Below are positions 38,701-52,200 of a stretch of 64,000 nt of DNA, in pieces. Each line of letters begins with the position of its first letter. Positions within the stretch are counted from its first letter, which is position 1. This stretch comes from Alviniconcha marisindica (Eukaryota > Mollusca > Gastropoda > Provannidae), in NCBI GenBank assembly GCA_018857735.1, contig JABMCL010000883.1, forward strand, positions 808,501 to 872,500. The letters are read 5' to 3'. The translations under genes and the position numbers were made by a program. Under the pieces are notes generated by a model. The model worked only from the letters and a program-made list of their open reading frames with translations, was not told where the DNA came from and did not search any database.

Positions 38701-41700
38701 TACAACTTGTTATTAAATCATTCCACAACTCCATGGAAAGCTCCAGTTCAGTAGAATTACAACTTGTTATTAAATCATTCCACAACTCCATGGAAAGCTC
38801 CAGTTCAAAGTGGAATTGCAGCTTGTACCAGCTACTGAGTGAACATCACACACTTTGATTTGACAGCAAGTTCAACAAGAGGTTTGCGTTCAGTGCTCTT
38901 TTCACAGTATTGTGTCAAGCATTCACTGAAGTGTTTTTGTTTCAGGATGTGTACCAAGATTTTGCAGCATCCATTTTACAGGTGTGTGACACTCCATATG
39001 ATCCAAGGTGCGTATGCATGTGCTCAGATATGAATCGGTCTACTGTCCATCTCTCTTTGTCTCTCTCTGTCCATCTGTCTGCCTGTCTGTCTTTGGAAAA
39101 GCACCAGTTCCTTCACCCCTTTCAGTCTGGATTTAGACACAAATACTCCTGCAACACTGCATTAGCACACCTTACAAATTCTTGGCAAACAGTCATAAAT
39201 AAATCTGATATTTCTGGTGTGGTTTTCCTAGACCTAAAGAAGGCTTTTGAGATGATATTGTTGATGCTAAAATCACAGAAATTTGCCTCTTGTCTGCACA
39301 TTATGTAGACATTAAACTCTAACTAACACACATACGCACACGGACACCTGCATAATTTACGGACAAGTAGCAATCATATCAGGGGATCCGGCATAAAATA
39401 CTGTCAGATAAAGGCAACTTTAAAAACCCTTATTTCCAAGACACCCATACACATAGCTGTCAACCCCTTTTGGGAGTAAGCCTTAGTCCACAGTTTGTTA
39501 ACCTGTATTTCCCTTATGCAGGCCGGGGTCTTTTGTTTTTTTGCTGGTGGCAGCGGCATTTTGAATTTAAAAAAAAAAAAAGTGGCAGTGGAAGGAAGAA
39601 GCAATGTTGTGCAAAATACACATTCACGACTTCAAATCTCACTTTTGATGAGATTTATTGCACTAGGCCAATCAGTGTGCATTTGGCGAGGGCGTGTGTT
39701 GGCTGCTCCTTCGGCAGTTTTTCAATCTTTTTGCTCAGTTTAAAACAAAACTGAAAATTGTGTTTTCCTGGATCCATTTTCCAATATGGCCATATCCCCA
39801 CCAAAATAATGAAAAAAATGTATTTTATACTAGTAAACTGTATGGGTTGACAGGTATGCATACATATACAGACAATGGTCATGGCTGTGTCACACCCTGA
39901 CCTAGAAATCTTGACATCCTATTGAAGAAGTTCACCAGTTATTTTAAAAACTTATGTTCTCTACCAGTTTTTAAAAATTGTAGCATGATAACAGAATGCA
40001 GAATGTCTTACTACATGACTCTTCTCTGAGGACTCAGTAAAGTTTGGTGTACCACAAGGTTCGGTCTTCGGACCTATTCTGTTTAGTCTCTTTATTAATG
40101 ACCTTCCATTACATAAAAAATGTGTGTTGACTGTGACATGTTCATGATGTTGGCAGATGACGCAACACTGCACACATCTGGACAAGATATTCTACAAATC
40201 AGATATGCAAGAAAAATTAGATCAGGTATTCAACTGGTGTGATAATAATCATATATGTGACCCGTTCTCATGAAGTGAGTCTTAACTTAAAAATGAACAA
40301 TTTGAGATATCTGCATGTCTCAAATCTGCAAATTCTGCTTGTTATTTTGATACTTAAATCATGTTTCTACTCAAAAAAATGTGGATGTGATATGTTTCTG
40401 AAGGTTCCATGTGTGGCAGAGGCCATTTTGAGAAAATCAGCTTTAAGGTTTTCACTGTGCATTGAGTAGTTTTTCCTTTAATCCTTAGCAACAGGAGGTT
40501 TAAATGTACGAATCTTTACCAATTTTGGCACAGGAACATATCAAACATTTGGGGCACCCGAAGAGACTTGAAAGAGACTAGTTAGTTTTTAATGTGCTTT
40601 GTCAATGTTTTTAATCCCATGCTCTCAGTCTAAAATGAGCAAAATGTATTCCAGGTAGCATGAATAAAATGTGTTTTAAACATATTTATTCAACTTTTCA
40701 GAGCATATCAGTGCAAACACACCAATGTTTAATGCTTATAGACTTTAATTTCACAAAAATCAGAAAACATCCAGATAGACCCCCACTGACTGCTTTTGCC
40801 TAGCACAGTAAGCCGGCTGCGAGTTAAGACTCAATTGGTGAGAACAGGTCACATATGGTCATCAGTCTGATCAAGACCAAGTCTGTGACAATCTGTTCGT
40901 GTCAATCGCTACCGGACAGAAACACTAGCTGTTACCCTTACTGCTCGATCTCATTTTATGTGAAGCAAAAATTTATCAAGTGTTGAAGCACCATTTTTAG
41001 GTATAACCATAGACAGTAAACTTCACTGGGACCCACATACTGATAATGTGTGCAAAACAGTTTTGAGACAAGTCTGCCTTCTGTATAAGCTAAGGTACTA
41101 TGTAGACAACTGACACCAGGAAACATGTTCTTTAATGCCCACGTTAAGCCTCACATTGGTTATGCATCAATCGTGTGGGACAGATGTAGTGATGTTCTCA
41201 AAAAAAGATTAAATTGTCTGCACAGAAGAGCTGACCAGAAATTAAAAGAGATGAAGACAATGAGTCTACACAAACAACTGGATTAGCCTACAGCTAGAGT
41301 CTGTTCATGTACAGGGTCCTTAACAATGAGGCCCCAGAGTATATACCTAACCCTAGCCCTCCCTCATGTTATTCAACTTTAGGAACTATCACTTTATTCT
41401 GCTTACGCCAAGGATAGACATTTTCAAAACAAGTATAGCCTACTCTGGTAACAACCAGAGAACCTTAATCTCTATGGGACAACCTACCTCCAACAGTCAG
41501 GGCGTGTCACTCACTCAGTTCCTTCAAGTGAAAACCTTCAACCAGAGAACCTTAATCTCTATGGGACAACCTACCTCCAACAGTCAGGGCGTGTCACTCA
41601 CTCAGTTCCTTCAAGCGAAAATTTGTGTGCATGTCTTGGAGCAGTTACATAGGATGGATTGTGACAGGAAACTGCTGGAGAGAGAAAGAGAGACAGAGAG

Positions 41701-42105
41701 GTTTTTGAGTGATTGGCATGGCCATTGCAGTGATTGGTCATGCCTAGCTTCTACACCCATTCAGTTCCATCCAGTCCTGACTTGCTGACTGCTTGTGCAA
41801 GTGAAGCTTTTGCTTCTTTTCTCTCCCTTATTGTTGCTTATAACAATAGCATTGCTTGCTTCTGCTTTATTCTCCAACGTTAGTAATAGTAGCTTATATG
41901 AATTTGTCAGATGTTCATCTGGTTTATCAGTTGGTTGTATGCTTATACATATATATAACTGAGTGATGTATGCATGTATACACTCTGTGCATATAGCGTT
42001 GTGAACATGCAAAGATTTTGAGTGGAAGTTCTTGCACTCCATGTATAAATTTTTATTGAATTAGATTTCACTCATTTATTCACGCTTCACATAATGATAA
42101 TACAC

Positions 42106-42156
<51 letters not shown>

Positions 42157-43192
42157 GATACCTTGTAAAAATAAAAAATAAGAAAATCATCAGTAGCTTA
42201 GGTTTGTCCTGAGGTGACCCTGTACAGTTGATGGGATGTAAAATCCAAGAACTAACTAACTAAGCTTAGCAAGGATCAGTTTGACAGGTTTTGACTGAAC
42301 CTACACTTGAACTAACTAACTAAGCTTAGCATTATAGCAAGGACCAGTTTGACAAGGACCAGTTAGACAGATTTTGACTGAACTTGAACTAACTAAGCCT
42401 AGCAATGGCCAGTTTGACAGGTTTTGACTGAACATAAACTTGAACTAACAAAGCTTAGCAAGAACCAGTTAGACTGGTTTTGACTGAACCTAAACTTGAA
42501 CTAGCTAAACTTAGCATTATATTTATAGCAAGGACCTGTTTGACAGGTTTTGACTGAACCTAAACTTGAACTAACTAAGCCTAGCAAAGACCAGTTTGAC
42601 AAATTTTGACTGAACATAAACTTGAACTAACTAAGCTTAGCAAGAACCAGTTAGGTTTTGACTGAACCTAAACTTGAACTAGTTAAACTTAGCATTATAT
42701 TTATAGCAAGGACCAGTTTGACAGGTTTTAACTGAACATAAACTTGAACTAACTGAACTTAGCATTATATTTATAGCAAGGACCAGTTTGACAGGTTTTG
42801 ACTGAACATAAACTTGAACTAACTGAACTTAGCATTATATTTATAGCAAGGACCAGTTTGACAGGTTTTGACTGAACCTAAACTTGAACCAACTAAGCTT
42901 AGCAAGGACCAGTTTGACAGGTTTTGATGGAACCTAAACTTGAACTAACTAAGCTTAGCAAGAACCAGTTAGACAGGTTTTGACTGAACCTAAACTTGAA
43001 CTAAGCTTAGCAAGGCCCAGTTAGACAGGCTTTGGCTGAACCTAAACTTGAACTAACTAACTAAGCTTAGCAAGGACGAGTTAGACTGGTTTTGACTGAA
43101 CCTAAACTACAATCCTTGTAAAATGAAGTTTTCAAATTTGAGTTCTCTGTCTCTTAAAATGTCTGGACTCTCTCTCTCTCTCTCTCTCTCTC

Positions 43193-43229
<37 letters not shown>

Positions 43230-46200
43230 GTCTTGTTGTCTTTATTATTTGTACAAATTGTAGTACAGCAAGGACTGGCTGTTTCTATGTGTTCCATGTG
43301 TGCAAACGGACCTAGTGCTGCTAACCTTCAGTATTAAATGAGATCCAAACACATAAAGCTTCAAAAGAACGCTATTTATTAGGACAAAAACACACAATTT
43401 GCAAATTTAGGGGTAATCCCCTTTGGACTAGCACTGGACAAGAAAACAACCCCAAAGTGATTTATTTTTCATCATTTTTCACCATTTAAATATTGTTTAA
43501 GTGTCAGTTTTATAGCTTGACAAAGAGGATTACCACAACTATTTGCAAATTGTGTGTTTTTGACCTAATAAATAGCATTCTTTTGAACTTTATGTGTTTT
43601 GGATCTTGTTTTAGAATGCTGGCCAGTCATTCTTGTTTCAGATTTTTTTATTTTTTTATCTCCTTTTTTCTTGAGTATTAAAGTTTTCAAGTTCGAGTTC
43701 TTTCTCTCCCACAAAAGTTCATTTGTCCCAACTTCCTTGGTACTGGCCACTTACACCTCTCCTTCACTAGCCACTCTGTCACCTCTCCTTCACTAGCCAC
43801 TCTCCATCAGCTCTCCTTCACTAGCCACTCTGTCACCTCTCCTTCACTAGCCACTCTGTCACCTCTCCTTCACTAGCCACTCTCTGTCACCTCTCCTTCA
43901 CTAGCCACTCTCTGTCACCTCTCCTTCACTAGCCACTCTCTGTCACCTCTCCTTCACTAGCCACTCTCTGTCGCCTCTCCTTCACTGTCCACTCTCCGTC
44001 ACCTCTCCTTCACCAGCCACTCTCTGTCACCTCTCCTTCACTATCCACTCTCTGTCACCTCTCCTTCACTATCCACTCTCTGTCACCTCTCCTTCACTAG
44101 CCACTCTCTGTCACATCTTCACCAGCCACTCTGTCACCTCTCTTTCACCAGCCACTCTCTGTCACCTCTCCTTCACTATCCACTCTCTGTCACCTCTCCT
44201 TCACCAGCCACTCTCTGTCACCTCTCCTTCACCAGCCACTCTCTGTCACCTCTCCTTCACCAGCCACTCTCTGTCACCTCTCCTTCACCAGCCACTCTCT
44301 GTCACCTCTCCTTCCCCGCCACTCTCTGTCACCTCTCCTTCACCATCCACTCTCTGTCACCTCTCCTTCACTGTCCACTGTCTGTCACCTCTCCTTCACC
44401 AGCCACTCTCTGTCGCCTCTCCTTCACTGTCCACTGTCTGTCACCTCTCCTTCACCAGCCACTCTCTGTCGCCTCTTCTTCATTGGCCACTCTGTCGCCT
44501 CTCCTTCACTGTCCACTGTCTGTCACCTCTCCTTCACCAGCCATTCTCTGTCACCTCTCCTTCACCAGCAACTCTCTGTCACCTCTCCTTCACCAGCCAC
44601 TCTCTGTCACCTCTCCTTCACCAGCCACTCTCTGTCACCTCTCCTTCACTGTCCACTGTCTGTCACCTCTCCTTCACCAGCCACTCTCTGTCACCTCTCC
44701 TTCACCAGCCACTCTCCTTCACCAGCCACTCTCTGTCACCTCTCCTTCACTGTCCACTGTCTGTCACCTCTCCTTCACCAGCCACTCTCTGTCACCTCTC
44801 CTTCACCAGCCACTCTCCTTCACCAGCCACTCTCTGTCACCTCTCCTTCACTGTCCACTGTCTGTCACCTCTCCTTCACCAGCCACTCTCTGTCACCTCT
44901 CCTTCACCAGCCACTCTCTGTCACATCTTCACCAGCCACTCTCTGTCGCCTCTCCTTCACCAGCCACTCTCTGTCACCTCTCCTTCACCAGCCACTCTCT
45001 GTCACATCTTCACCAGCCACTCTCTGTCACCTCTCCTTCACCAGCCACTCTCTGTCACCTCTCCTTCACCAGCCACTCTCTGTCACCTCTCCTTCACCAG
45101 CCACTCTCTGTCGCCTCTCCTTCACCAGCCACTCTGTTACTTCCACTCTGCGTTCGCTGGCCACTCTGTTGCTGTTATTAGGACAAGTGTGCTAAACAGT
45201 GTTCTACAGCAAGTGTTACCATTGCCTCCACAGCCTGGTGGATTCCATGCCTGCTGTCCATTATGAGTTTCCTAATGGCTACAACCAAGACTTTGGCAGC
45301 GAACGATTCAGAGTCTGCGAGGGCCTCTTTGACCCCTCCATCATCAAAGTAATTGACTGTGCATACCATGTTTTATGTGGGTGTGTGAGTCTCTACCTCG
45401 TTGACTAACTGACTTAGTGTGTGTACCATGTTTTATGTGTATGCATGGTTCTGTGTACATACCTCATTGACTGTGTCTTCTGTGTTTTATGTATGTGCTT
45501 GAATCAATGATTCTGTGTGTTCTATTTTTTTTGTGTGTGTATGATTCTTTATACCTCATTGATGTGTATGATTCTATGTACCTCACTGACTCAGCGACTG
45601 TGTGTTTTATGTGTGTGTGTCTGATTCTGTGTACCTCTTTGGCTGTGTGTAGTGTGTACCTCAACTGGCTGCATGCTCTACATTTTCTCTGTGTGTGTGT
45701 GTGATTCTGCGTGCCCCTAACTGTGTGTTCTGTTTTGTGTGTGTGTGATTCTGTGTGCCTGATTGTGTGTTTTGTGTTAGATACATATGTGTGTGTGTGT
45801 TGGGGGGAGGGTGGGGGGGGGAACAAATACCACTGAATGTCAGATTTTCCCTTTGGGGTTTTACATAGCATCAAACGATTGTGCCATTTAGACAAAAACA
45901 ACAACAACAAAAAACAAGAATTTGATTCTCGCCAAGGTAAAGCACAAGGAATGTTTCTTGGTGATGGTTCATTCATTCATCATCACTGTCACATTTGTAG
46001 GGCCATACAACAACAGCAATGGTAATATCACATTTCATTCATTTCGTTCATCATCACTGTCACAACAACAGCAATGGTAAAATCACATTTCATTTATCAT
46101 CACTGTCAAAACTGTAATGATATCACATTTCATTCATCATCACTGTCAAAACTGTAATGATATCACATTTCTTTTATCATCACTGTCACAACAACAGCAA

Positions 46201-49200
46201 TGGTAATATCACATTTCATTCATCATCACTGTCACAACAACAGTAATGGTAATACCACATTTTGTTCATCATCACTGTTGCAACAACAGTAATGGTAATA
46301 CCACATTTCATTCATCATCACTGTCGCAACAACAGTAATGGTAATACCACATTTCATTCATCATCACTGTCGCAACAACAGCAATGGTAATATCACATTT
46401 CATTCATCATCACTGTCACAACAACAGTAATGATATCACGTTTCTTTCATCATCACTGTCACAACAACAGTAATGGTATTATCACCTTTCATTTATCATC
46501 ACTGTCACAACAGTAATGATATCACATTTCTTTCATCATCTCTGTCACAACAACAGTAATGGTATTATCACATTTCATTTATCATCACTGTCACAACAAC
46601 AGTGATGGTATCACATTTCATTCACCATCACTGTCACACCTGTAGGGCCATACAACAACGATAATGATATCACATTTCATTCATCATCACTATCACATTT
46701 TATTCATCATCACTGTCACAACAACAGTAATGATATTATCACATTTCATTCATCATCACTATCACATTTTATTCATCATCACTGTCACAACAACAGTAAT
46801 GATATTATCACATTTCATTCATCATCACTGTCACAACAACAGTAATGATATTATCACATTTCATTCATCATCAATGTCACAACAGTAATGATATTATCAC
46901 ATTTCATTCATCATCAATGTCACAACAACAGTAATGATATTATCACATTTCATTCATCATCACTGTCACAACAACAGTAATGATATTATCACATTTCATT
47001 CATCATCAGTCTCACAACAGTAATGATATTACCACATTAGCAGTACACTTGGCAGTCTCTATTGTTTTCATCACTCACACTGCTGCTGACAAAAACGGCC
47101 AGGTTTACTGGTATGCTGAAGCATTAGGGATGTCTGCTATTTTGGCCACTAAGTGGCACTTCATTATTTCACAACAAGGTTTGCCTGTGATATGTGTAGC
47201 TCTAGTGACATGTTGATGTATGTTCTGTACAGGAAGCACAGGGTAGCTGTATGCTGTACAGTGTGTTGACACAGTGTTGATGTGTGTGTGTGTGATATAC
47301 AGGAAGCACAAGGCAACTCTATGCTGGGCGTGGGGCACGTGGTTACCACCAGTGTTGGCATGTGTGATATTGACATCAGACCAGTGAGTACTCCAGCTTC
47401 GCCTCTTGTCTTCCCTTTGTTCCAGATGCTATATCAGTGCTTAGGTAATACCACGTCTACCCCCACCCCCCCCCACCCCCACCCCCCCACCCCACCCCAC
47501 CCCACCCCTGTTTTTTTATACGTTAGTTTCCCCTTGACAATTTCCCTATACATAGGTGAAAGTATGCCCATATCCATGTATAGAGATTTATGACCGAATT
47601 AATGTGTATGTGCAGATCTCCGTAAACAGGAAAATGGACATGAGTGAAACAGAATGGCCCACCCCTGGGTACAGTGTCAGGGATGGGAGCTTTGGGCTAA
47701 TCTCATGGTACAGTGTCAGGGATGGGTGCTTTGGGCTAATCTCTTGGTACAGTGTCAGGGATGGGTGCTTTGGGCTAATCTCTTGGTACAGTGTCAGGGA
47801 TGGGTGCTTTGGGCTAATCTCTTGGTACAGCGTCAGGGATGGGTGCTTTGGGCTAATCTCTTGGTACAGCGTCAGGGATGGGTGCTTTGGGCTAATCTCT
47901 TGGTACAGCGTCAGGGATGGGTGCTTTGGGCTAATCTCTTGGTACAGCGTCAGGGATGGGTGCTTTGGGCTAATCTCTTGGTACAGCGTCAGGGATGGGT
48001 GCTTTGGGCTAATCTCTTGGTACAGCGTCAGGGATGGGTGCTTTGGGCTAATCTCTTGGTACAGCGTCAGGGATGGGTGCTTTGGGCTAATCTCTTGGTA
48101 CAGTGTCAGGGATGGGTGCTTTGGGCTAATCTCTTGGTACAGTGTCAGGGATGGGTGCTTTGGGCTAATCTCTTGGTACAGTGTCAGGGATGGGTGCTTT
48201 GGGCTAATCTCTTGGTACAGTGTCAGGGATGGGTGCTTTGGGCTAATCTCTTGGTACAGCGTCAGGGATGGGTGCTTTGGGCTAATCTCTTGGTACAGCG
48301 TCAGGGATGGGTGCTTTGGGCTAATCTCTTGGTACAGCGTCAGGGATGGGTGCTTTGGGCTAATCTCTTGGTACAGCGTCAGGGATGGGTGCTTTGGGCT
48401 AATCTCTTGGTACAGTGTCAGGGATGGGTGCTTTGGGCTAATCTCATGGTACATTGTCAGGGATGGGTGCTTTGGGCTAATCTCATGGTACATTGTCAGG
48501 GATGGGTGCTTTGGGCTAATCTCTTGGTACATTGTCAGGGATGGGTGCTTTAGGCTCATCCCCAGATGAAGAACTTGGAAAGGGTTCGTTATTATTATTG
48601 AGATTAAAAATAAGAGCTTTTTCGTGCCATGGGGTAGGCCGACGACTAACAAAACATTATAAACCCTCTCCTTTCTGTTTCTGAGTTTGTATGGTGGGCT
48701 TTGGGCTAATCCCATGGTACAGTGTCAGGGATGGGAGCTTTAGGCTAATCCCATTGTACAGTGTCAGGGATGGGAGATTTAGGCTTATCCCAGGGTACAT
48801 TGTCAGGGATGAGTGCTTTAGGCTTATCCCAGGGTACATTGACAGGGATGGGTGCTTTGGGCTCATCCCCAAGTGAAGAACTTGGAAAGGGTTCGTTATT
48901 GTTATCCTTATTGAGATTAAAAATAAGAGCTTTTTCGTGCCATGGGGCAGGCCGACGACTGTAACAAAACGTTATAAACCCTCTCCTTTCTGTTTCAGAG
49001 TTTGTATGGTGGGGTGATTGTTGTAGGTGGAAACTCTCTTCTTCAAGGATTCACAGATCGGCTGAACCGTGACCTTGGCAACAAAACGCCACCCGTGAGT
49101 TGTTTGAGCTTTTTCATCTGTCTAACTTCCTGTTATGTTAGTAATTATTTCAGGTGTTCAATCTTTTAACTTCACTTGCCTTATTTCACCTGTACTTTCA

Positions 49201-52200
49201 AGTAGTTCATATTCTGTTAGTGATAGAAAAGTGTGAATAATTGTGCCTAATATATGCATGTGGATCATTTGGTAATAATGATTTGGATGATCAGACTAAG
49301 AGTGTATGGTGTAGTGTGAGTACATAGATCCAAAGGACCACAGTGTGCGAGTGTTATGAAATTGTTGAAAGGTGACTTCACTTTTTGTGATTTCCTTGTT
49401 TGCAAGTTTAGACAGAGCCTGGTGACAGTTCTTTTCTCTTCCCTGTATAATTTTGTGTGTGGTGCAGTGAGATGTAGGTCGTGGACCGTAAAGTGGACAG
49501 TTTTTGATCAGACTTCACTGAAGGAGAGTGGTTTTTTGGACTGTGGACATTGGTGAAACAATTGTCAGGATCACAACACCATCTGTAAAGGTCATTACTG
49601 TGATCACGATGTTCCTTTGCCTGACGGAGCATGTGACTGAAGATCATTGCTGGTATTACGATGTTCCTTTGCCTGACAGAGCATGTGACTGAAGATCATT
49701 GCTGTGATCATTATGTTCCCTTGATCATTGCTGTAATTATGATGTTCCTTTGCCTTACAGAGCATGTGACTGAAGATCATTGCTGTAATTACGATGTGCC
49801 TTTGCCGTACGGACCATGTGACTGAAGATCATTGCTGTAATTACGATGTGCCTTTGCCTGACAGACCATGTGACTGAAGATCATTGCTGTAATTACGATG
49901 TGCCTTTGCCTGACAGACCATGTGACTGAAGATCATTGCTGTGATCATGATGTTCCCTTGATCATTGCTGTAATTATGATGTTCCTTTGCCTGACAGAGC
50001 ATGCGACTGAAGATCATAGCCGCTGCCAGTTCTGCGGAGAGGCGATTCAGCAGCTGGATTGGAGGGTCCATTTTGGCTTCTCTGGTCAGTTACCCATATG
50101 TGTGTTCGTTTGAGAGAGACATGGAGAGATGTTAGCAAGTGAGAGGTACTGGAATCAGTACCTAAACCTTCAAACCTCTCTTTTATTGAGGAAATATTAT
50201 GTTAAACAGTAACATTTACTTTTCACTCACTTTGCAAAAAGAAGAGTCTATGATGCAAATAGTCATGCTCAGTGCCATGTTTGCCAAGCAGGTAGGCATG
50301 CCAGAAACTTCACTGTTGCTAATTTTGGGTTGCATGCTATAATTGTGATCAGTGTGACACCTCATTGTTGCCATTTTGGGGGGTATGTGCAAAGGTTTGT
50401 GATCAGTATTATTGTTGTCATTTTTGGGGTATGTGCTATGATTGTGATCAGTGTCAAAATTCATTGCCATTTTGGGGCACACGCTATAATTGTCATCAGT
50501 GTCAAACTTCATTGTGGTTTTTTTTGTGGGTTATGTGCTATGATTGTGATCAATGTCAAAATTCATTGTTGCCATTTTGGGGGGTACGTGGTATAATTGT
50601 CATCAGTGTCAAACCTCAATGTTGCCATTTTTGGAGGTATGTGCAATAATTGTGATCAGTATTAAACTTCACTGGTGCCATTTTGGGGGGTATGTGCTGT
50701 ACCTTGTCATCCGTGTGGAATTTGACATCAGTCTTACCAGAAATGTGGTGTGTTTTTTCTCTCTGTTTTGTTTCTTCAGTTTTCCAGCTAGGCACCAGAG
50801 TATGTGCTGCACTTTGGTTGGAAGGAGGGGTGTACAGTGACTATTTGTAGCACTTTAGTAGGAGGGAGGGGTACACAGTGACTATTTATAGCATTTTGGT
50901 TGGAAGGATGGGTGCACAGTGACTGTTTGTAGCACTTTGGTTGGGGTAGGGGTGCACAGTGACTATTTATAGCACTTTGGTTAGAAGAAGGGGTGCTCAG
51001 TGACTATTTATAGCACCTTGGTTGGAGGGAGGGGTGCTCAGTGACTATTTATAGCACTTTGATTGGAAGGAGGGGTGCTCAGTGACTATTTACAGCACTT
51101 TGGTTGGAAGGAGGGGTGCTCAGTGACTATCTATAGCACTTTGGTTGGAAGGGGGGGTGCACAGTGACTATAGCACTTTGGTTGGAGGGAGGGGTGCTCA
51201 GTGACTATTTATAGCACCTTGGTTGGAGGGAGGGGTGCTCAGTGACTATTTATAGCACCTTGGTTGGAGGGAGGGGTGCTCAATGACTATTTATAGCACT
51301 TTGGTTGGAGGGAGGGGTGCTCAGTGACTATTTATAGCACTTTGATTGGAAGGAGGGGTGCATAGTGACTATAGCACTTTGGTTGGAGAGAGAGGTGCAC
51401 AGTGACTATTTATAGCACTTTGGTTAGGGGAGGGGTGCACAGTGACTATTTACAGCACTTTGGTTGGAGGGAGGGGTGCACAGTGACTATTTATAGCACT
51501 TTGGTTAGGGGAGGGGTACACAGTGACTATCTATAGCACTTTAATTGGGGGAGGGGTACACAGTGACTATTTATAGCACTTTGGTTGGAAGGGGGGTGCA
51601 CAGTGACTATAGCACTTTGGTTAGGGGAGGGGTGCATTGACTATTTATAGCACTTTGGTTAGGGGAGGGGTGCATTGACTATTTATAGCACTTTGGTTGG
51701 GGGAGGGGTGCACGGTGACTATTTATAGCACTTTGGTTGGAAGGAGGGGTGCACAGTGACTATTTGTAGCACTTTGGTTAGGGGAGGGGTGAACAGTGAC
51801 TATTTATAGCACTTTGGTTAGGGGAAGTGTGCACAGTGACTGTTTATAGCACTTTGGTTAGGGGAGGGGTGCACAGTGACTATTTATAGCACTTTGGTAA
51901 GGGGAGGGGTGTACAGTGACTATTTATAGCACTTTGGTTAGGGGGAGGGGTGCACAGAATATTTATAGCACTTTGGTTGGGGGGAGGGGTGCACAGTGAC
52001 TATTTATAGCACTTTGGTTAGGGGGAGGGGTGCACAGTGACTATTTATAGCACTTTGGTTAGGGGGAGGGGTGCACAGTGACTATTTATAGCACTTTGGT
52101 TAGGGGGAGGGGTGCACAGTGACTATTTATAGCACTTTAGTTAGGGGGAGGGGTGCACAGTGACTATTTATAGCACTTTGGTTGGGGGAGGGGTGCACAG

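Larger units (their letters stand above)
39040..41460 (+). mobile_element. Non-LTR retrotransposon remnant in intron 9
   Basis: Consecutive reverse-transcriptase signatures on the plus strand: [23 protein letters not shown] start (39105), [12 protein letters not shown] (39219), [20 protein letters not shown] with frame breaks (40050), WCDNNH (40233) joining [14 protein letters not shown] (40856), then [20 protein letters not shown] (41145) and [13 protein letters not shown] (41410). Frameshifts, stops and two inserted elements show it is dead. A (CT)n-like stretch precedes it. Confidence 0.85.

Noticed and set aside
36945..38825. CRISPR-like regular repeats
   Set aside because: Repeats are contiguous with no unique spacers, in a eukaryotic intron. 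The same applies to all other arrays in the window.
47556..48715. Very long ORFs (337, 299 and 375 codons) with [17 protein letters not shown] repeats on both strands
   Set aside because: They are translations of a 39-bp noncoding array in intron 11; all frames stay open because the unit is 13 codons. No start context, splice support or domain.
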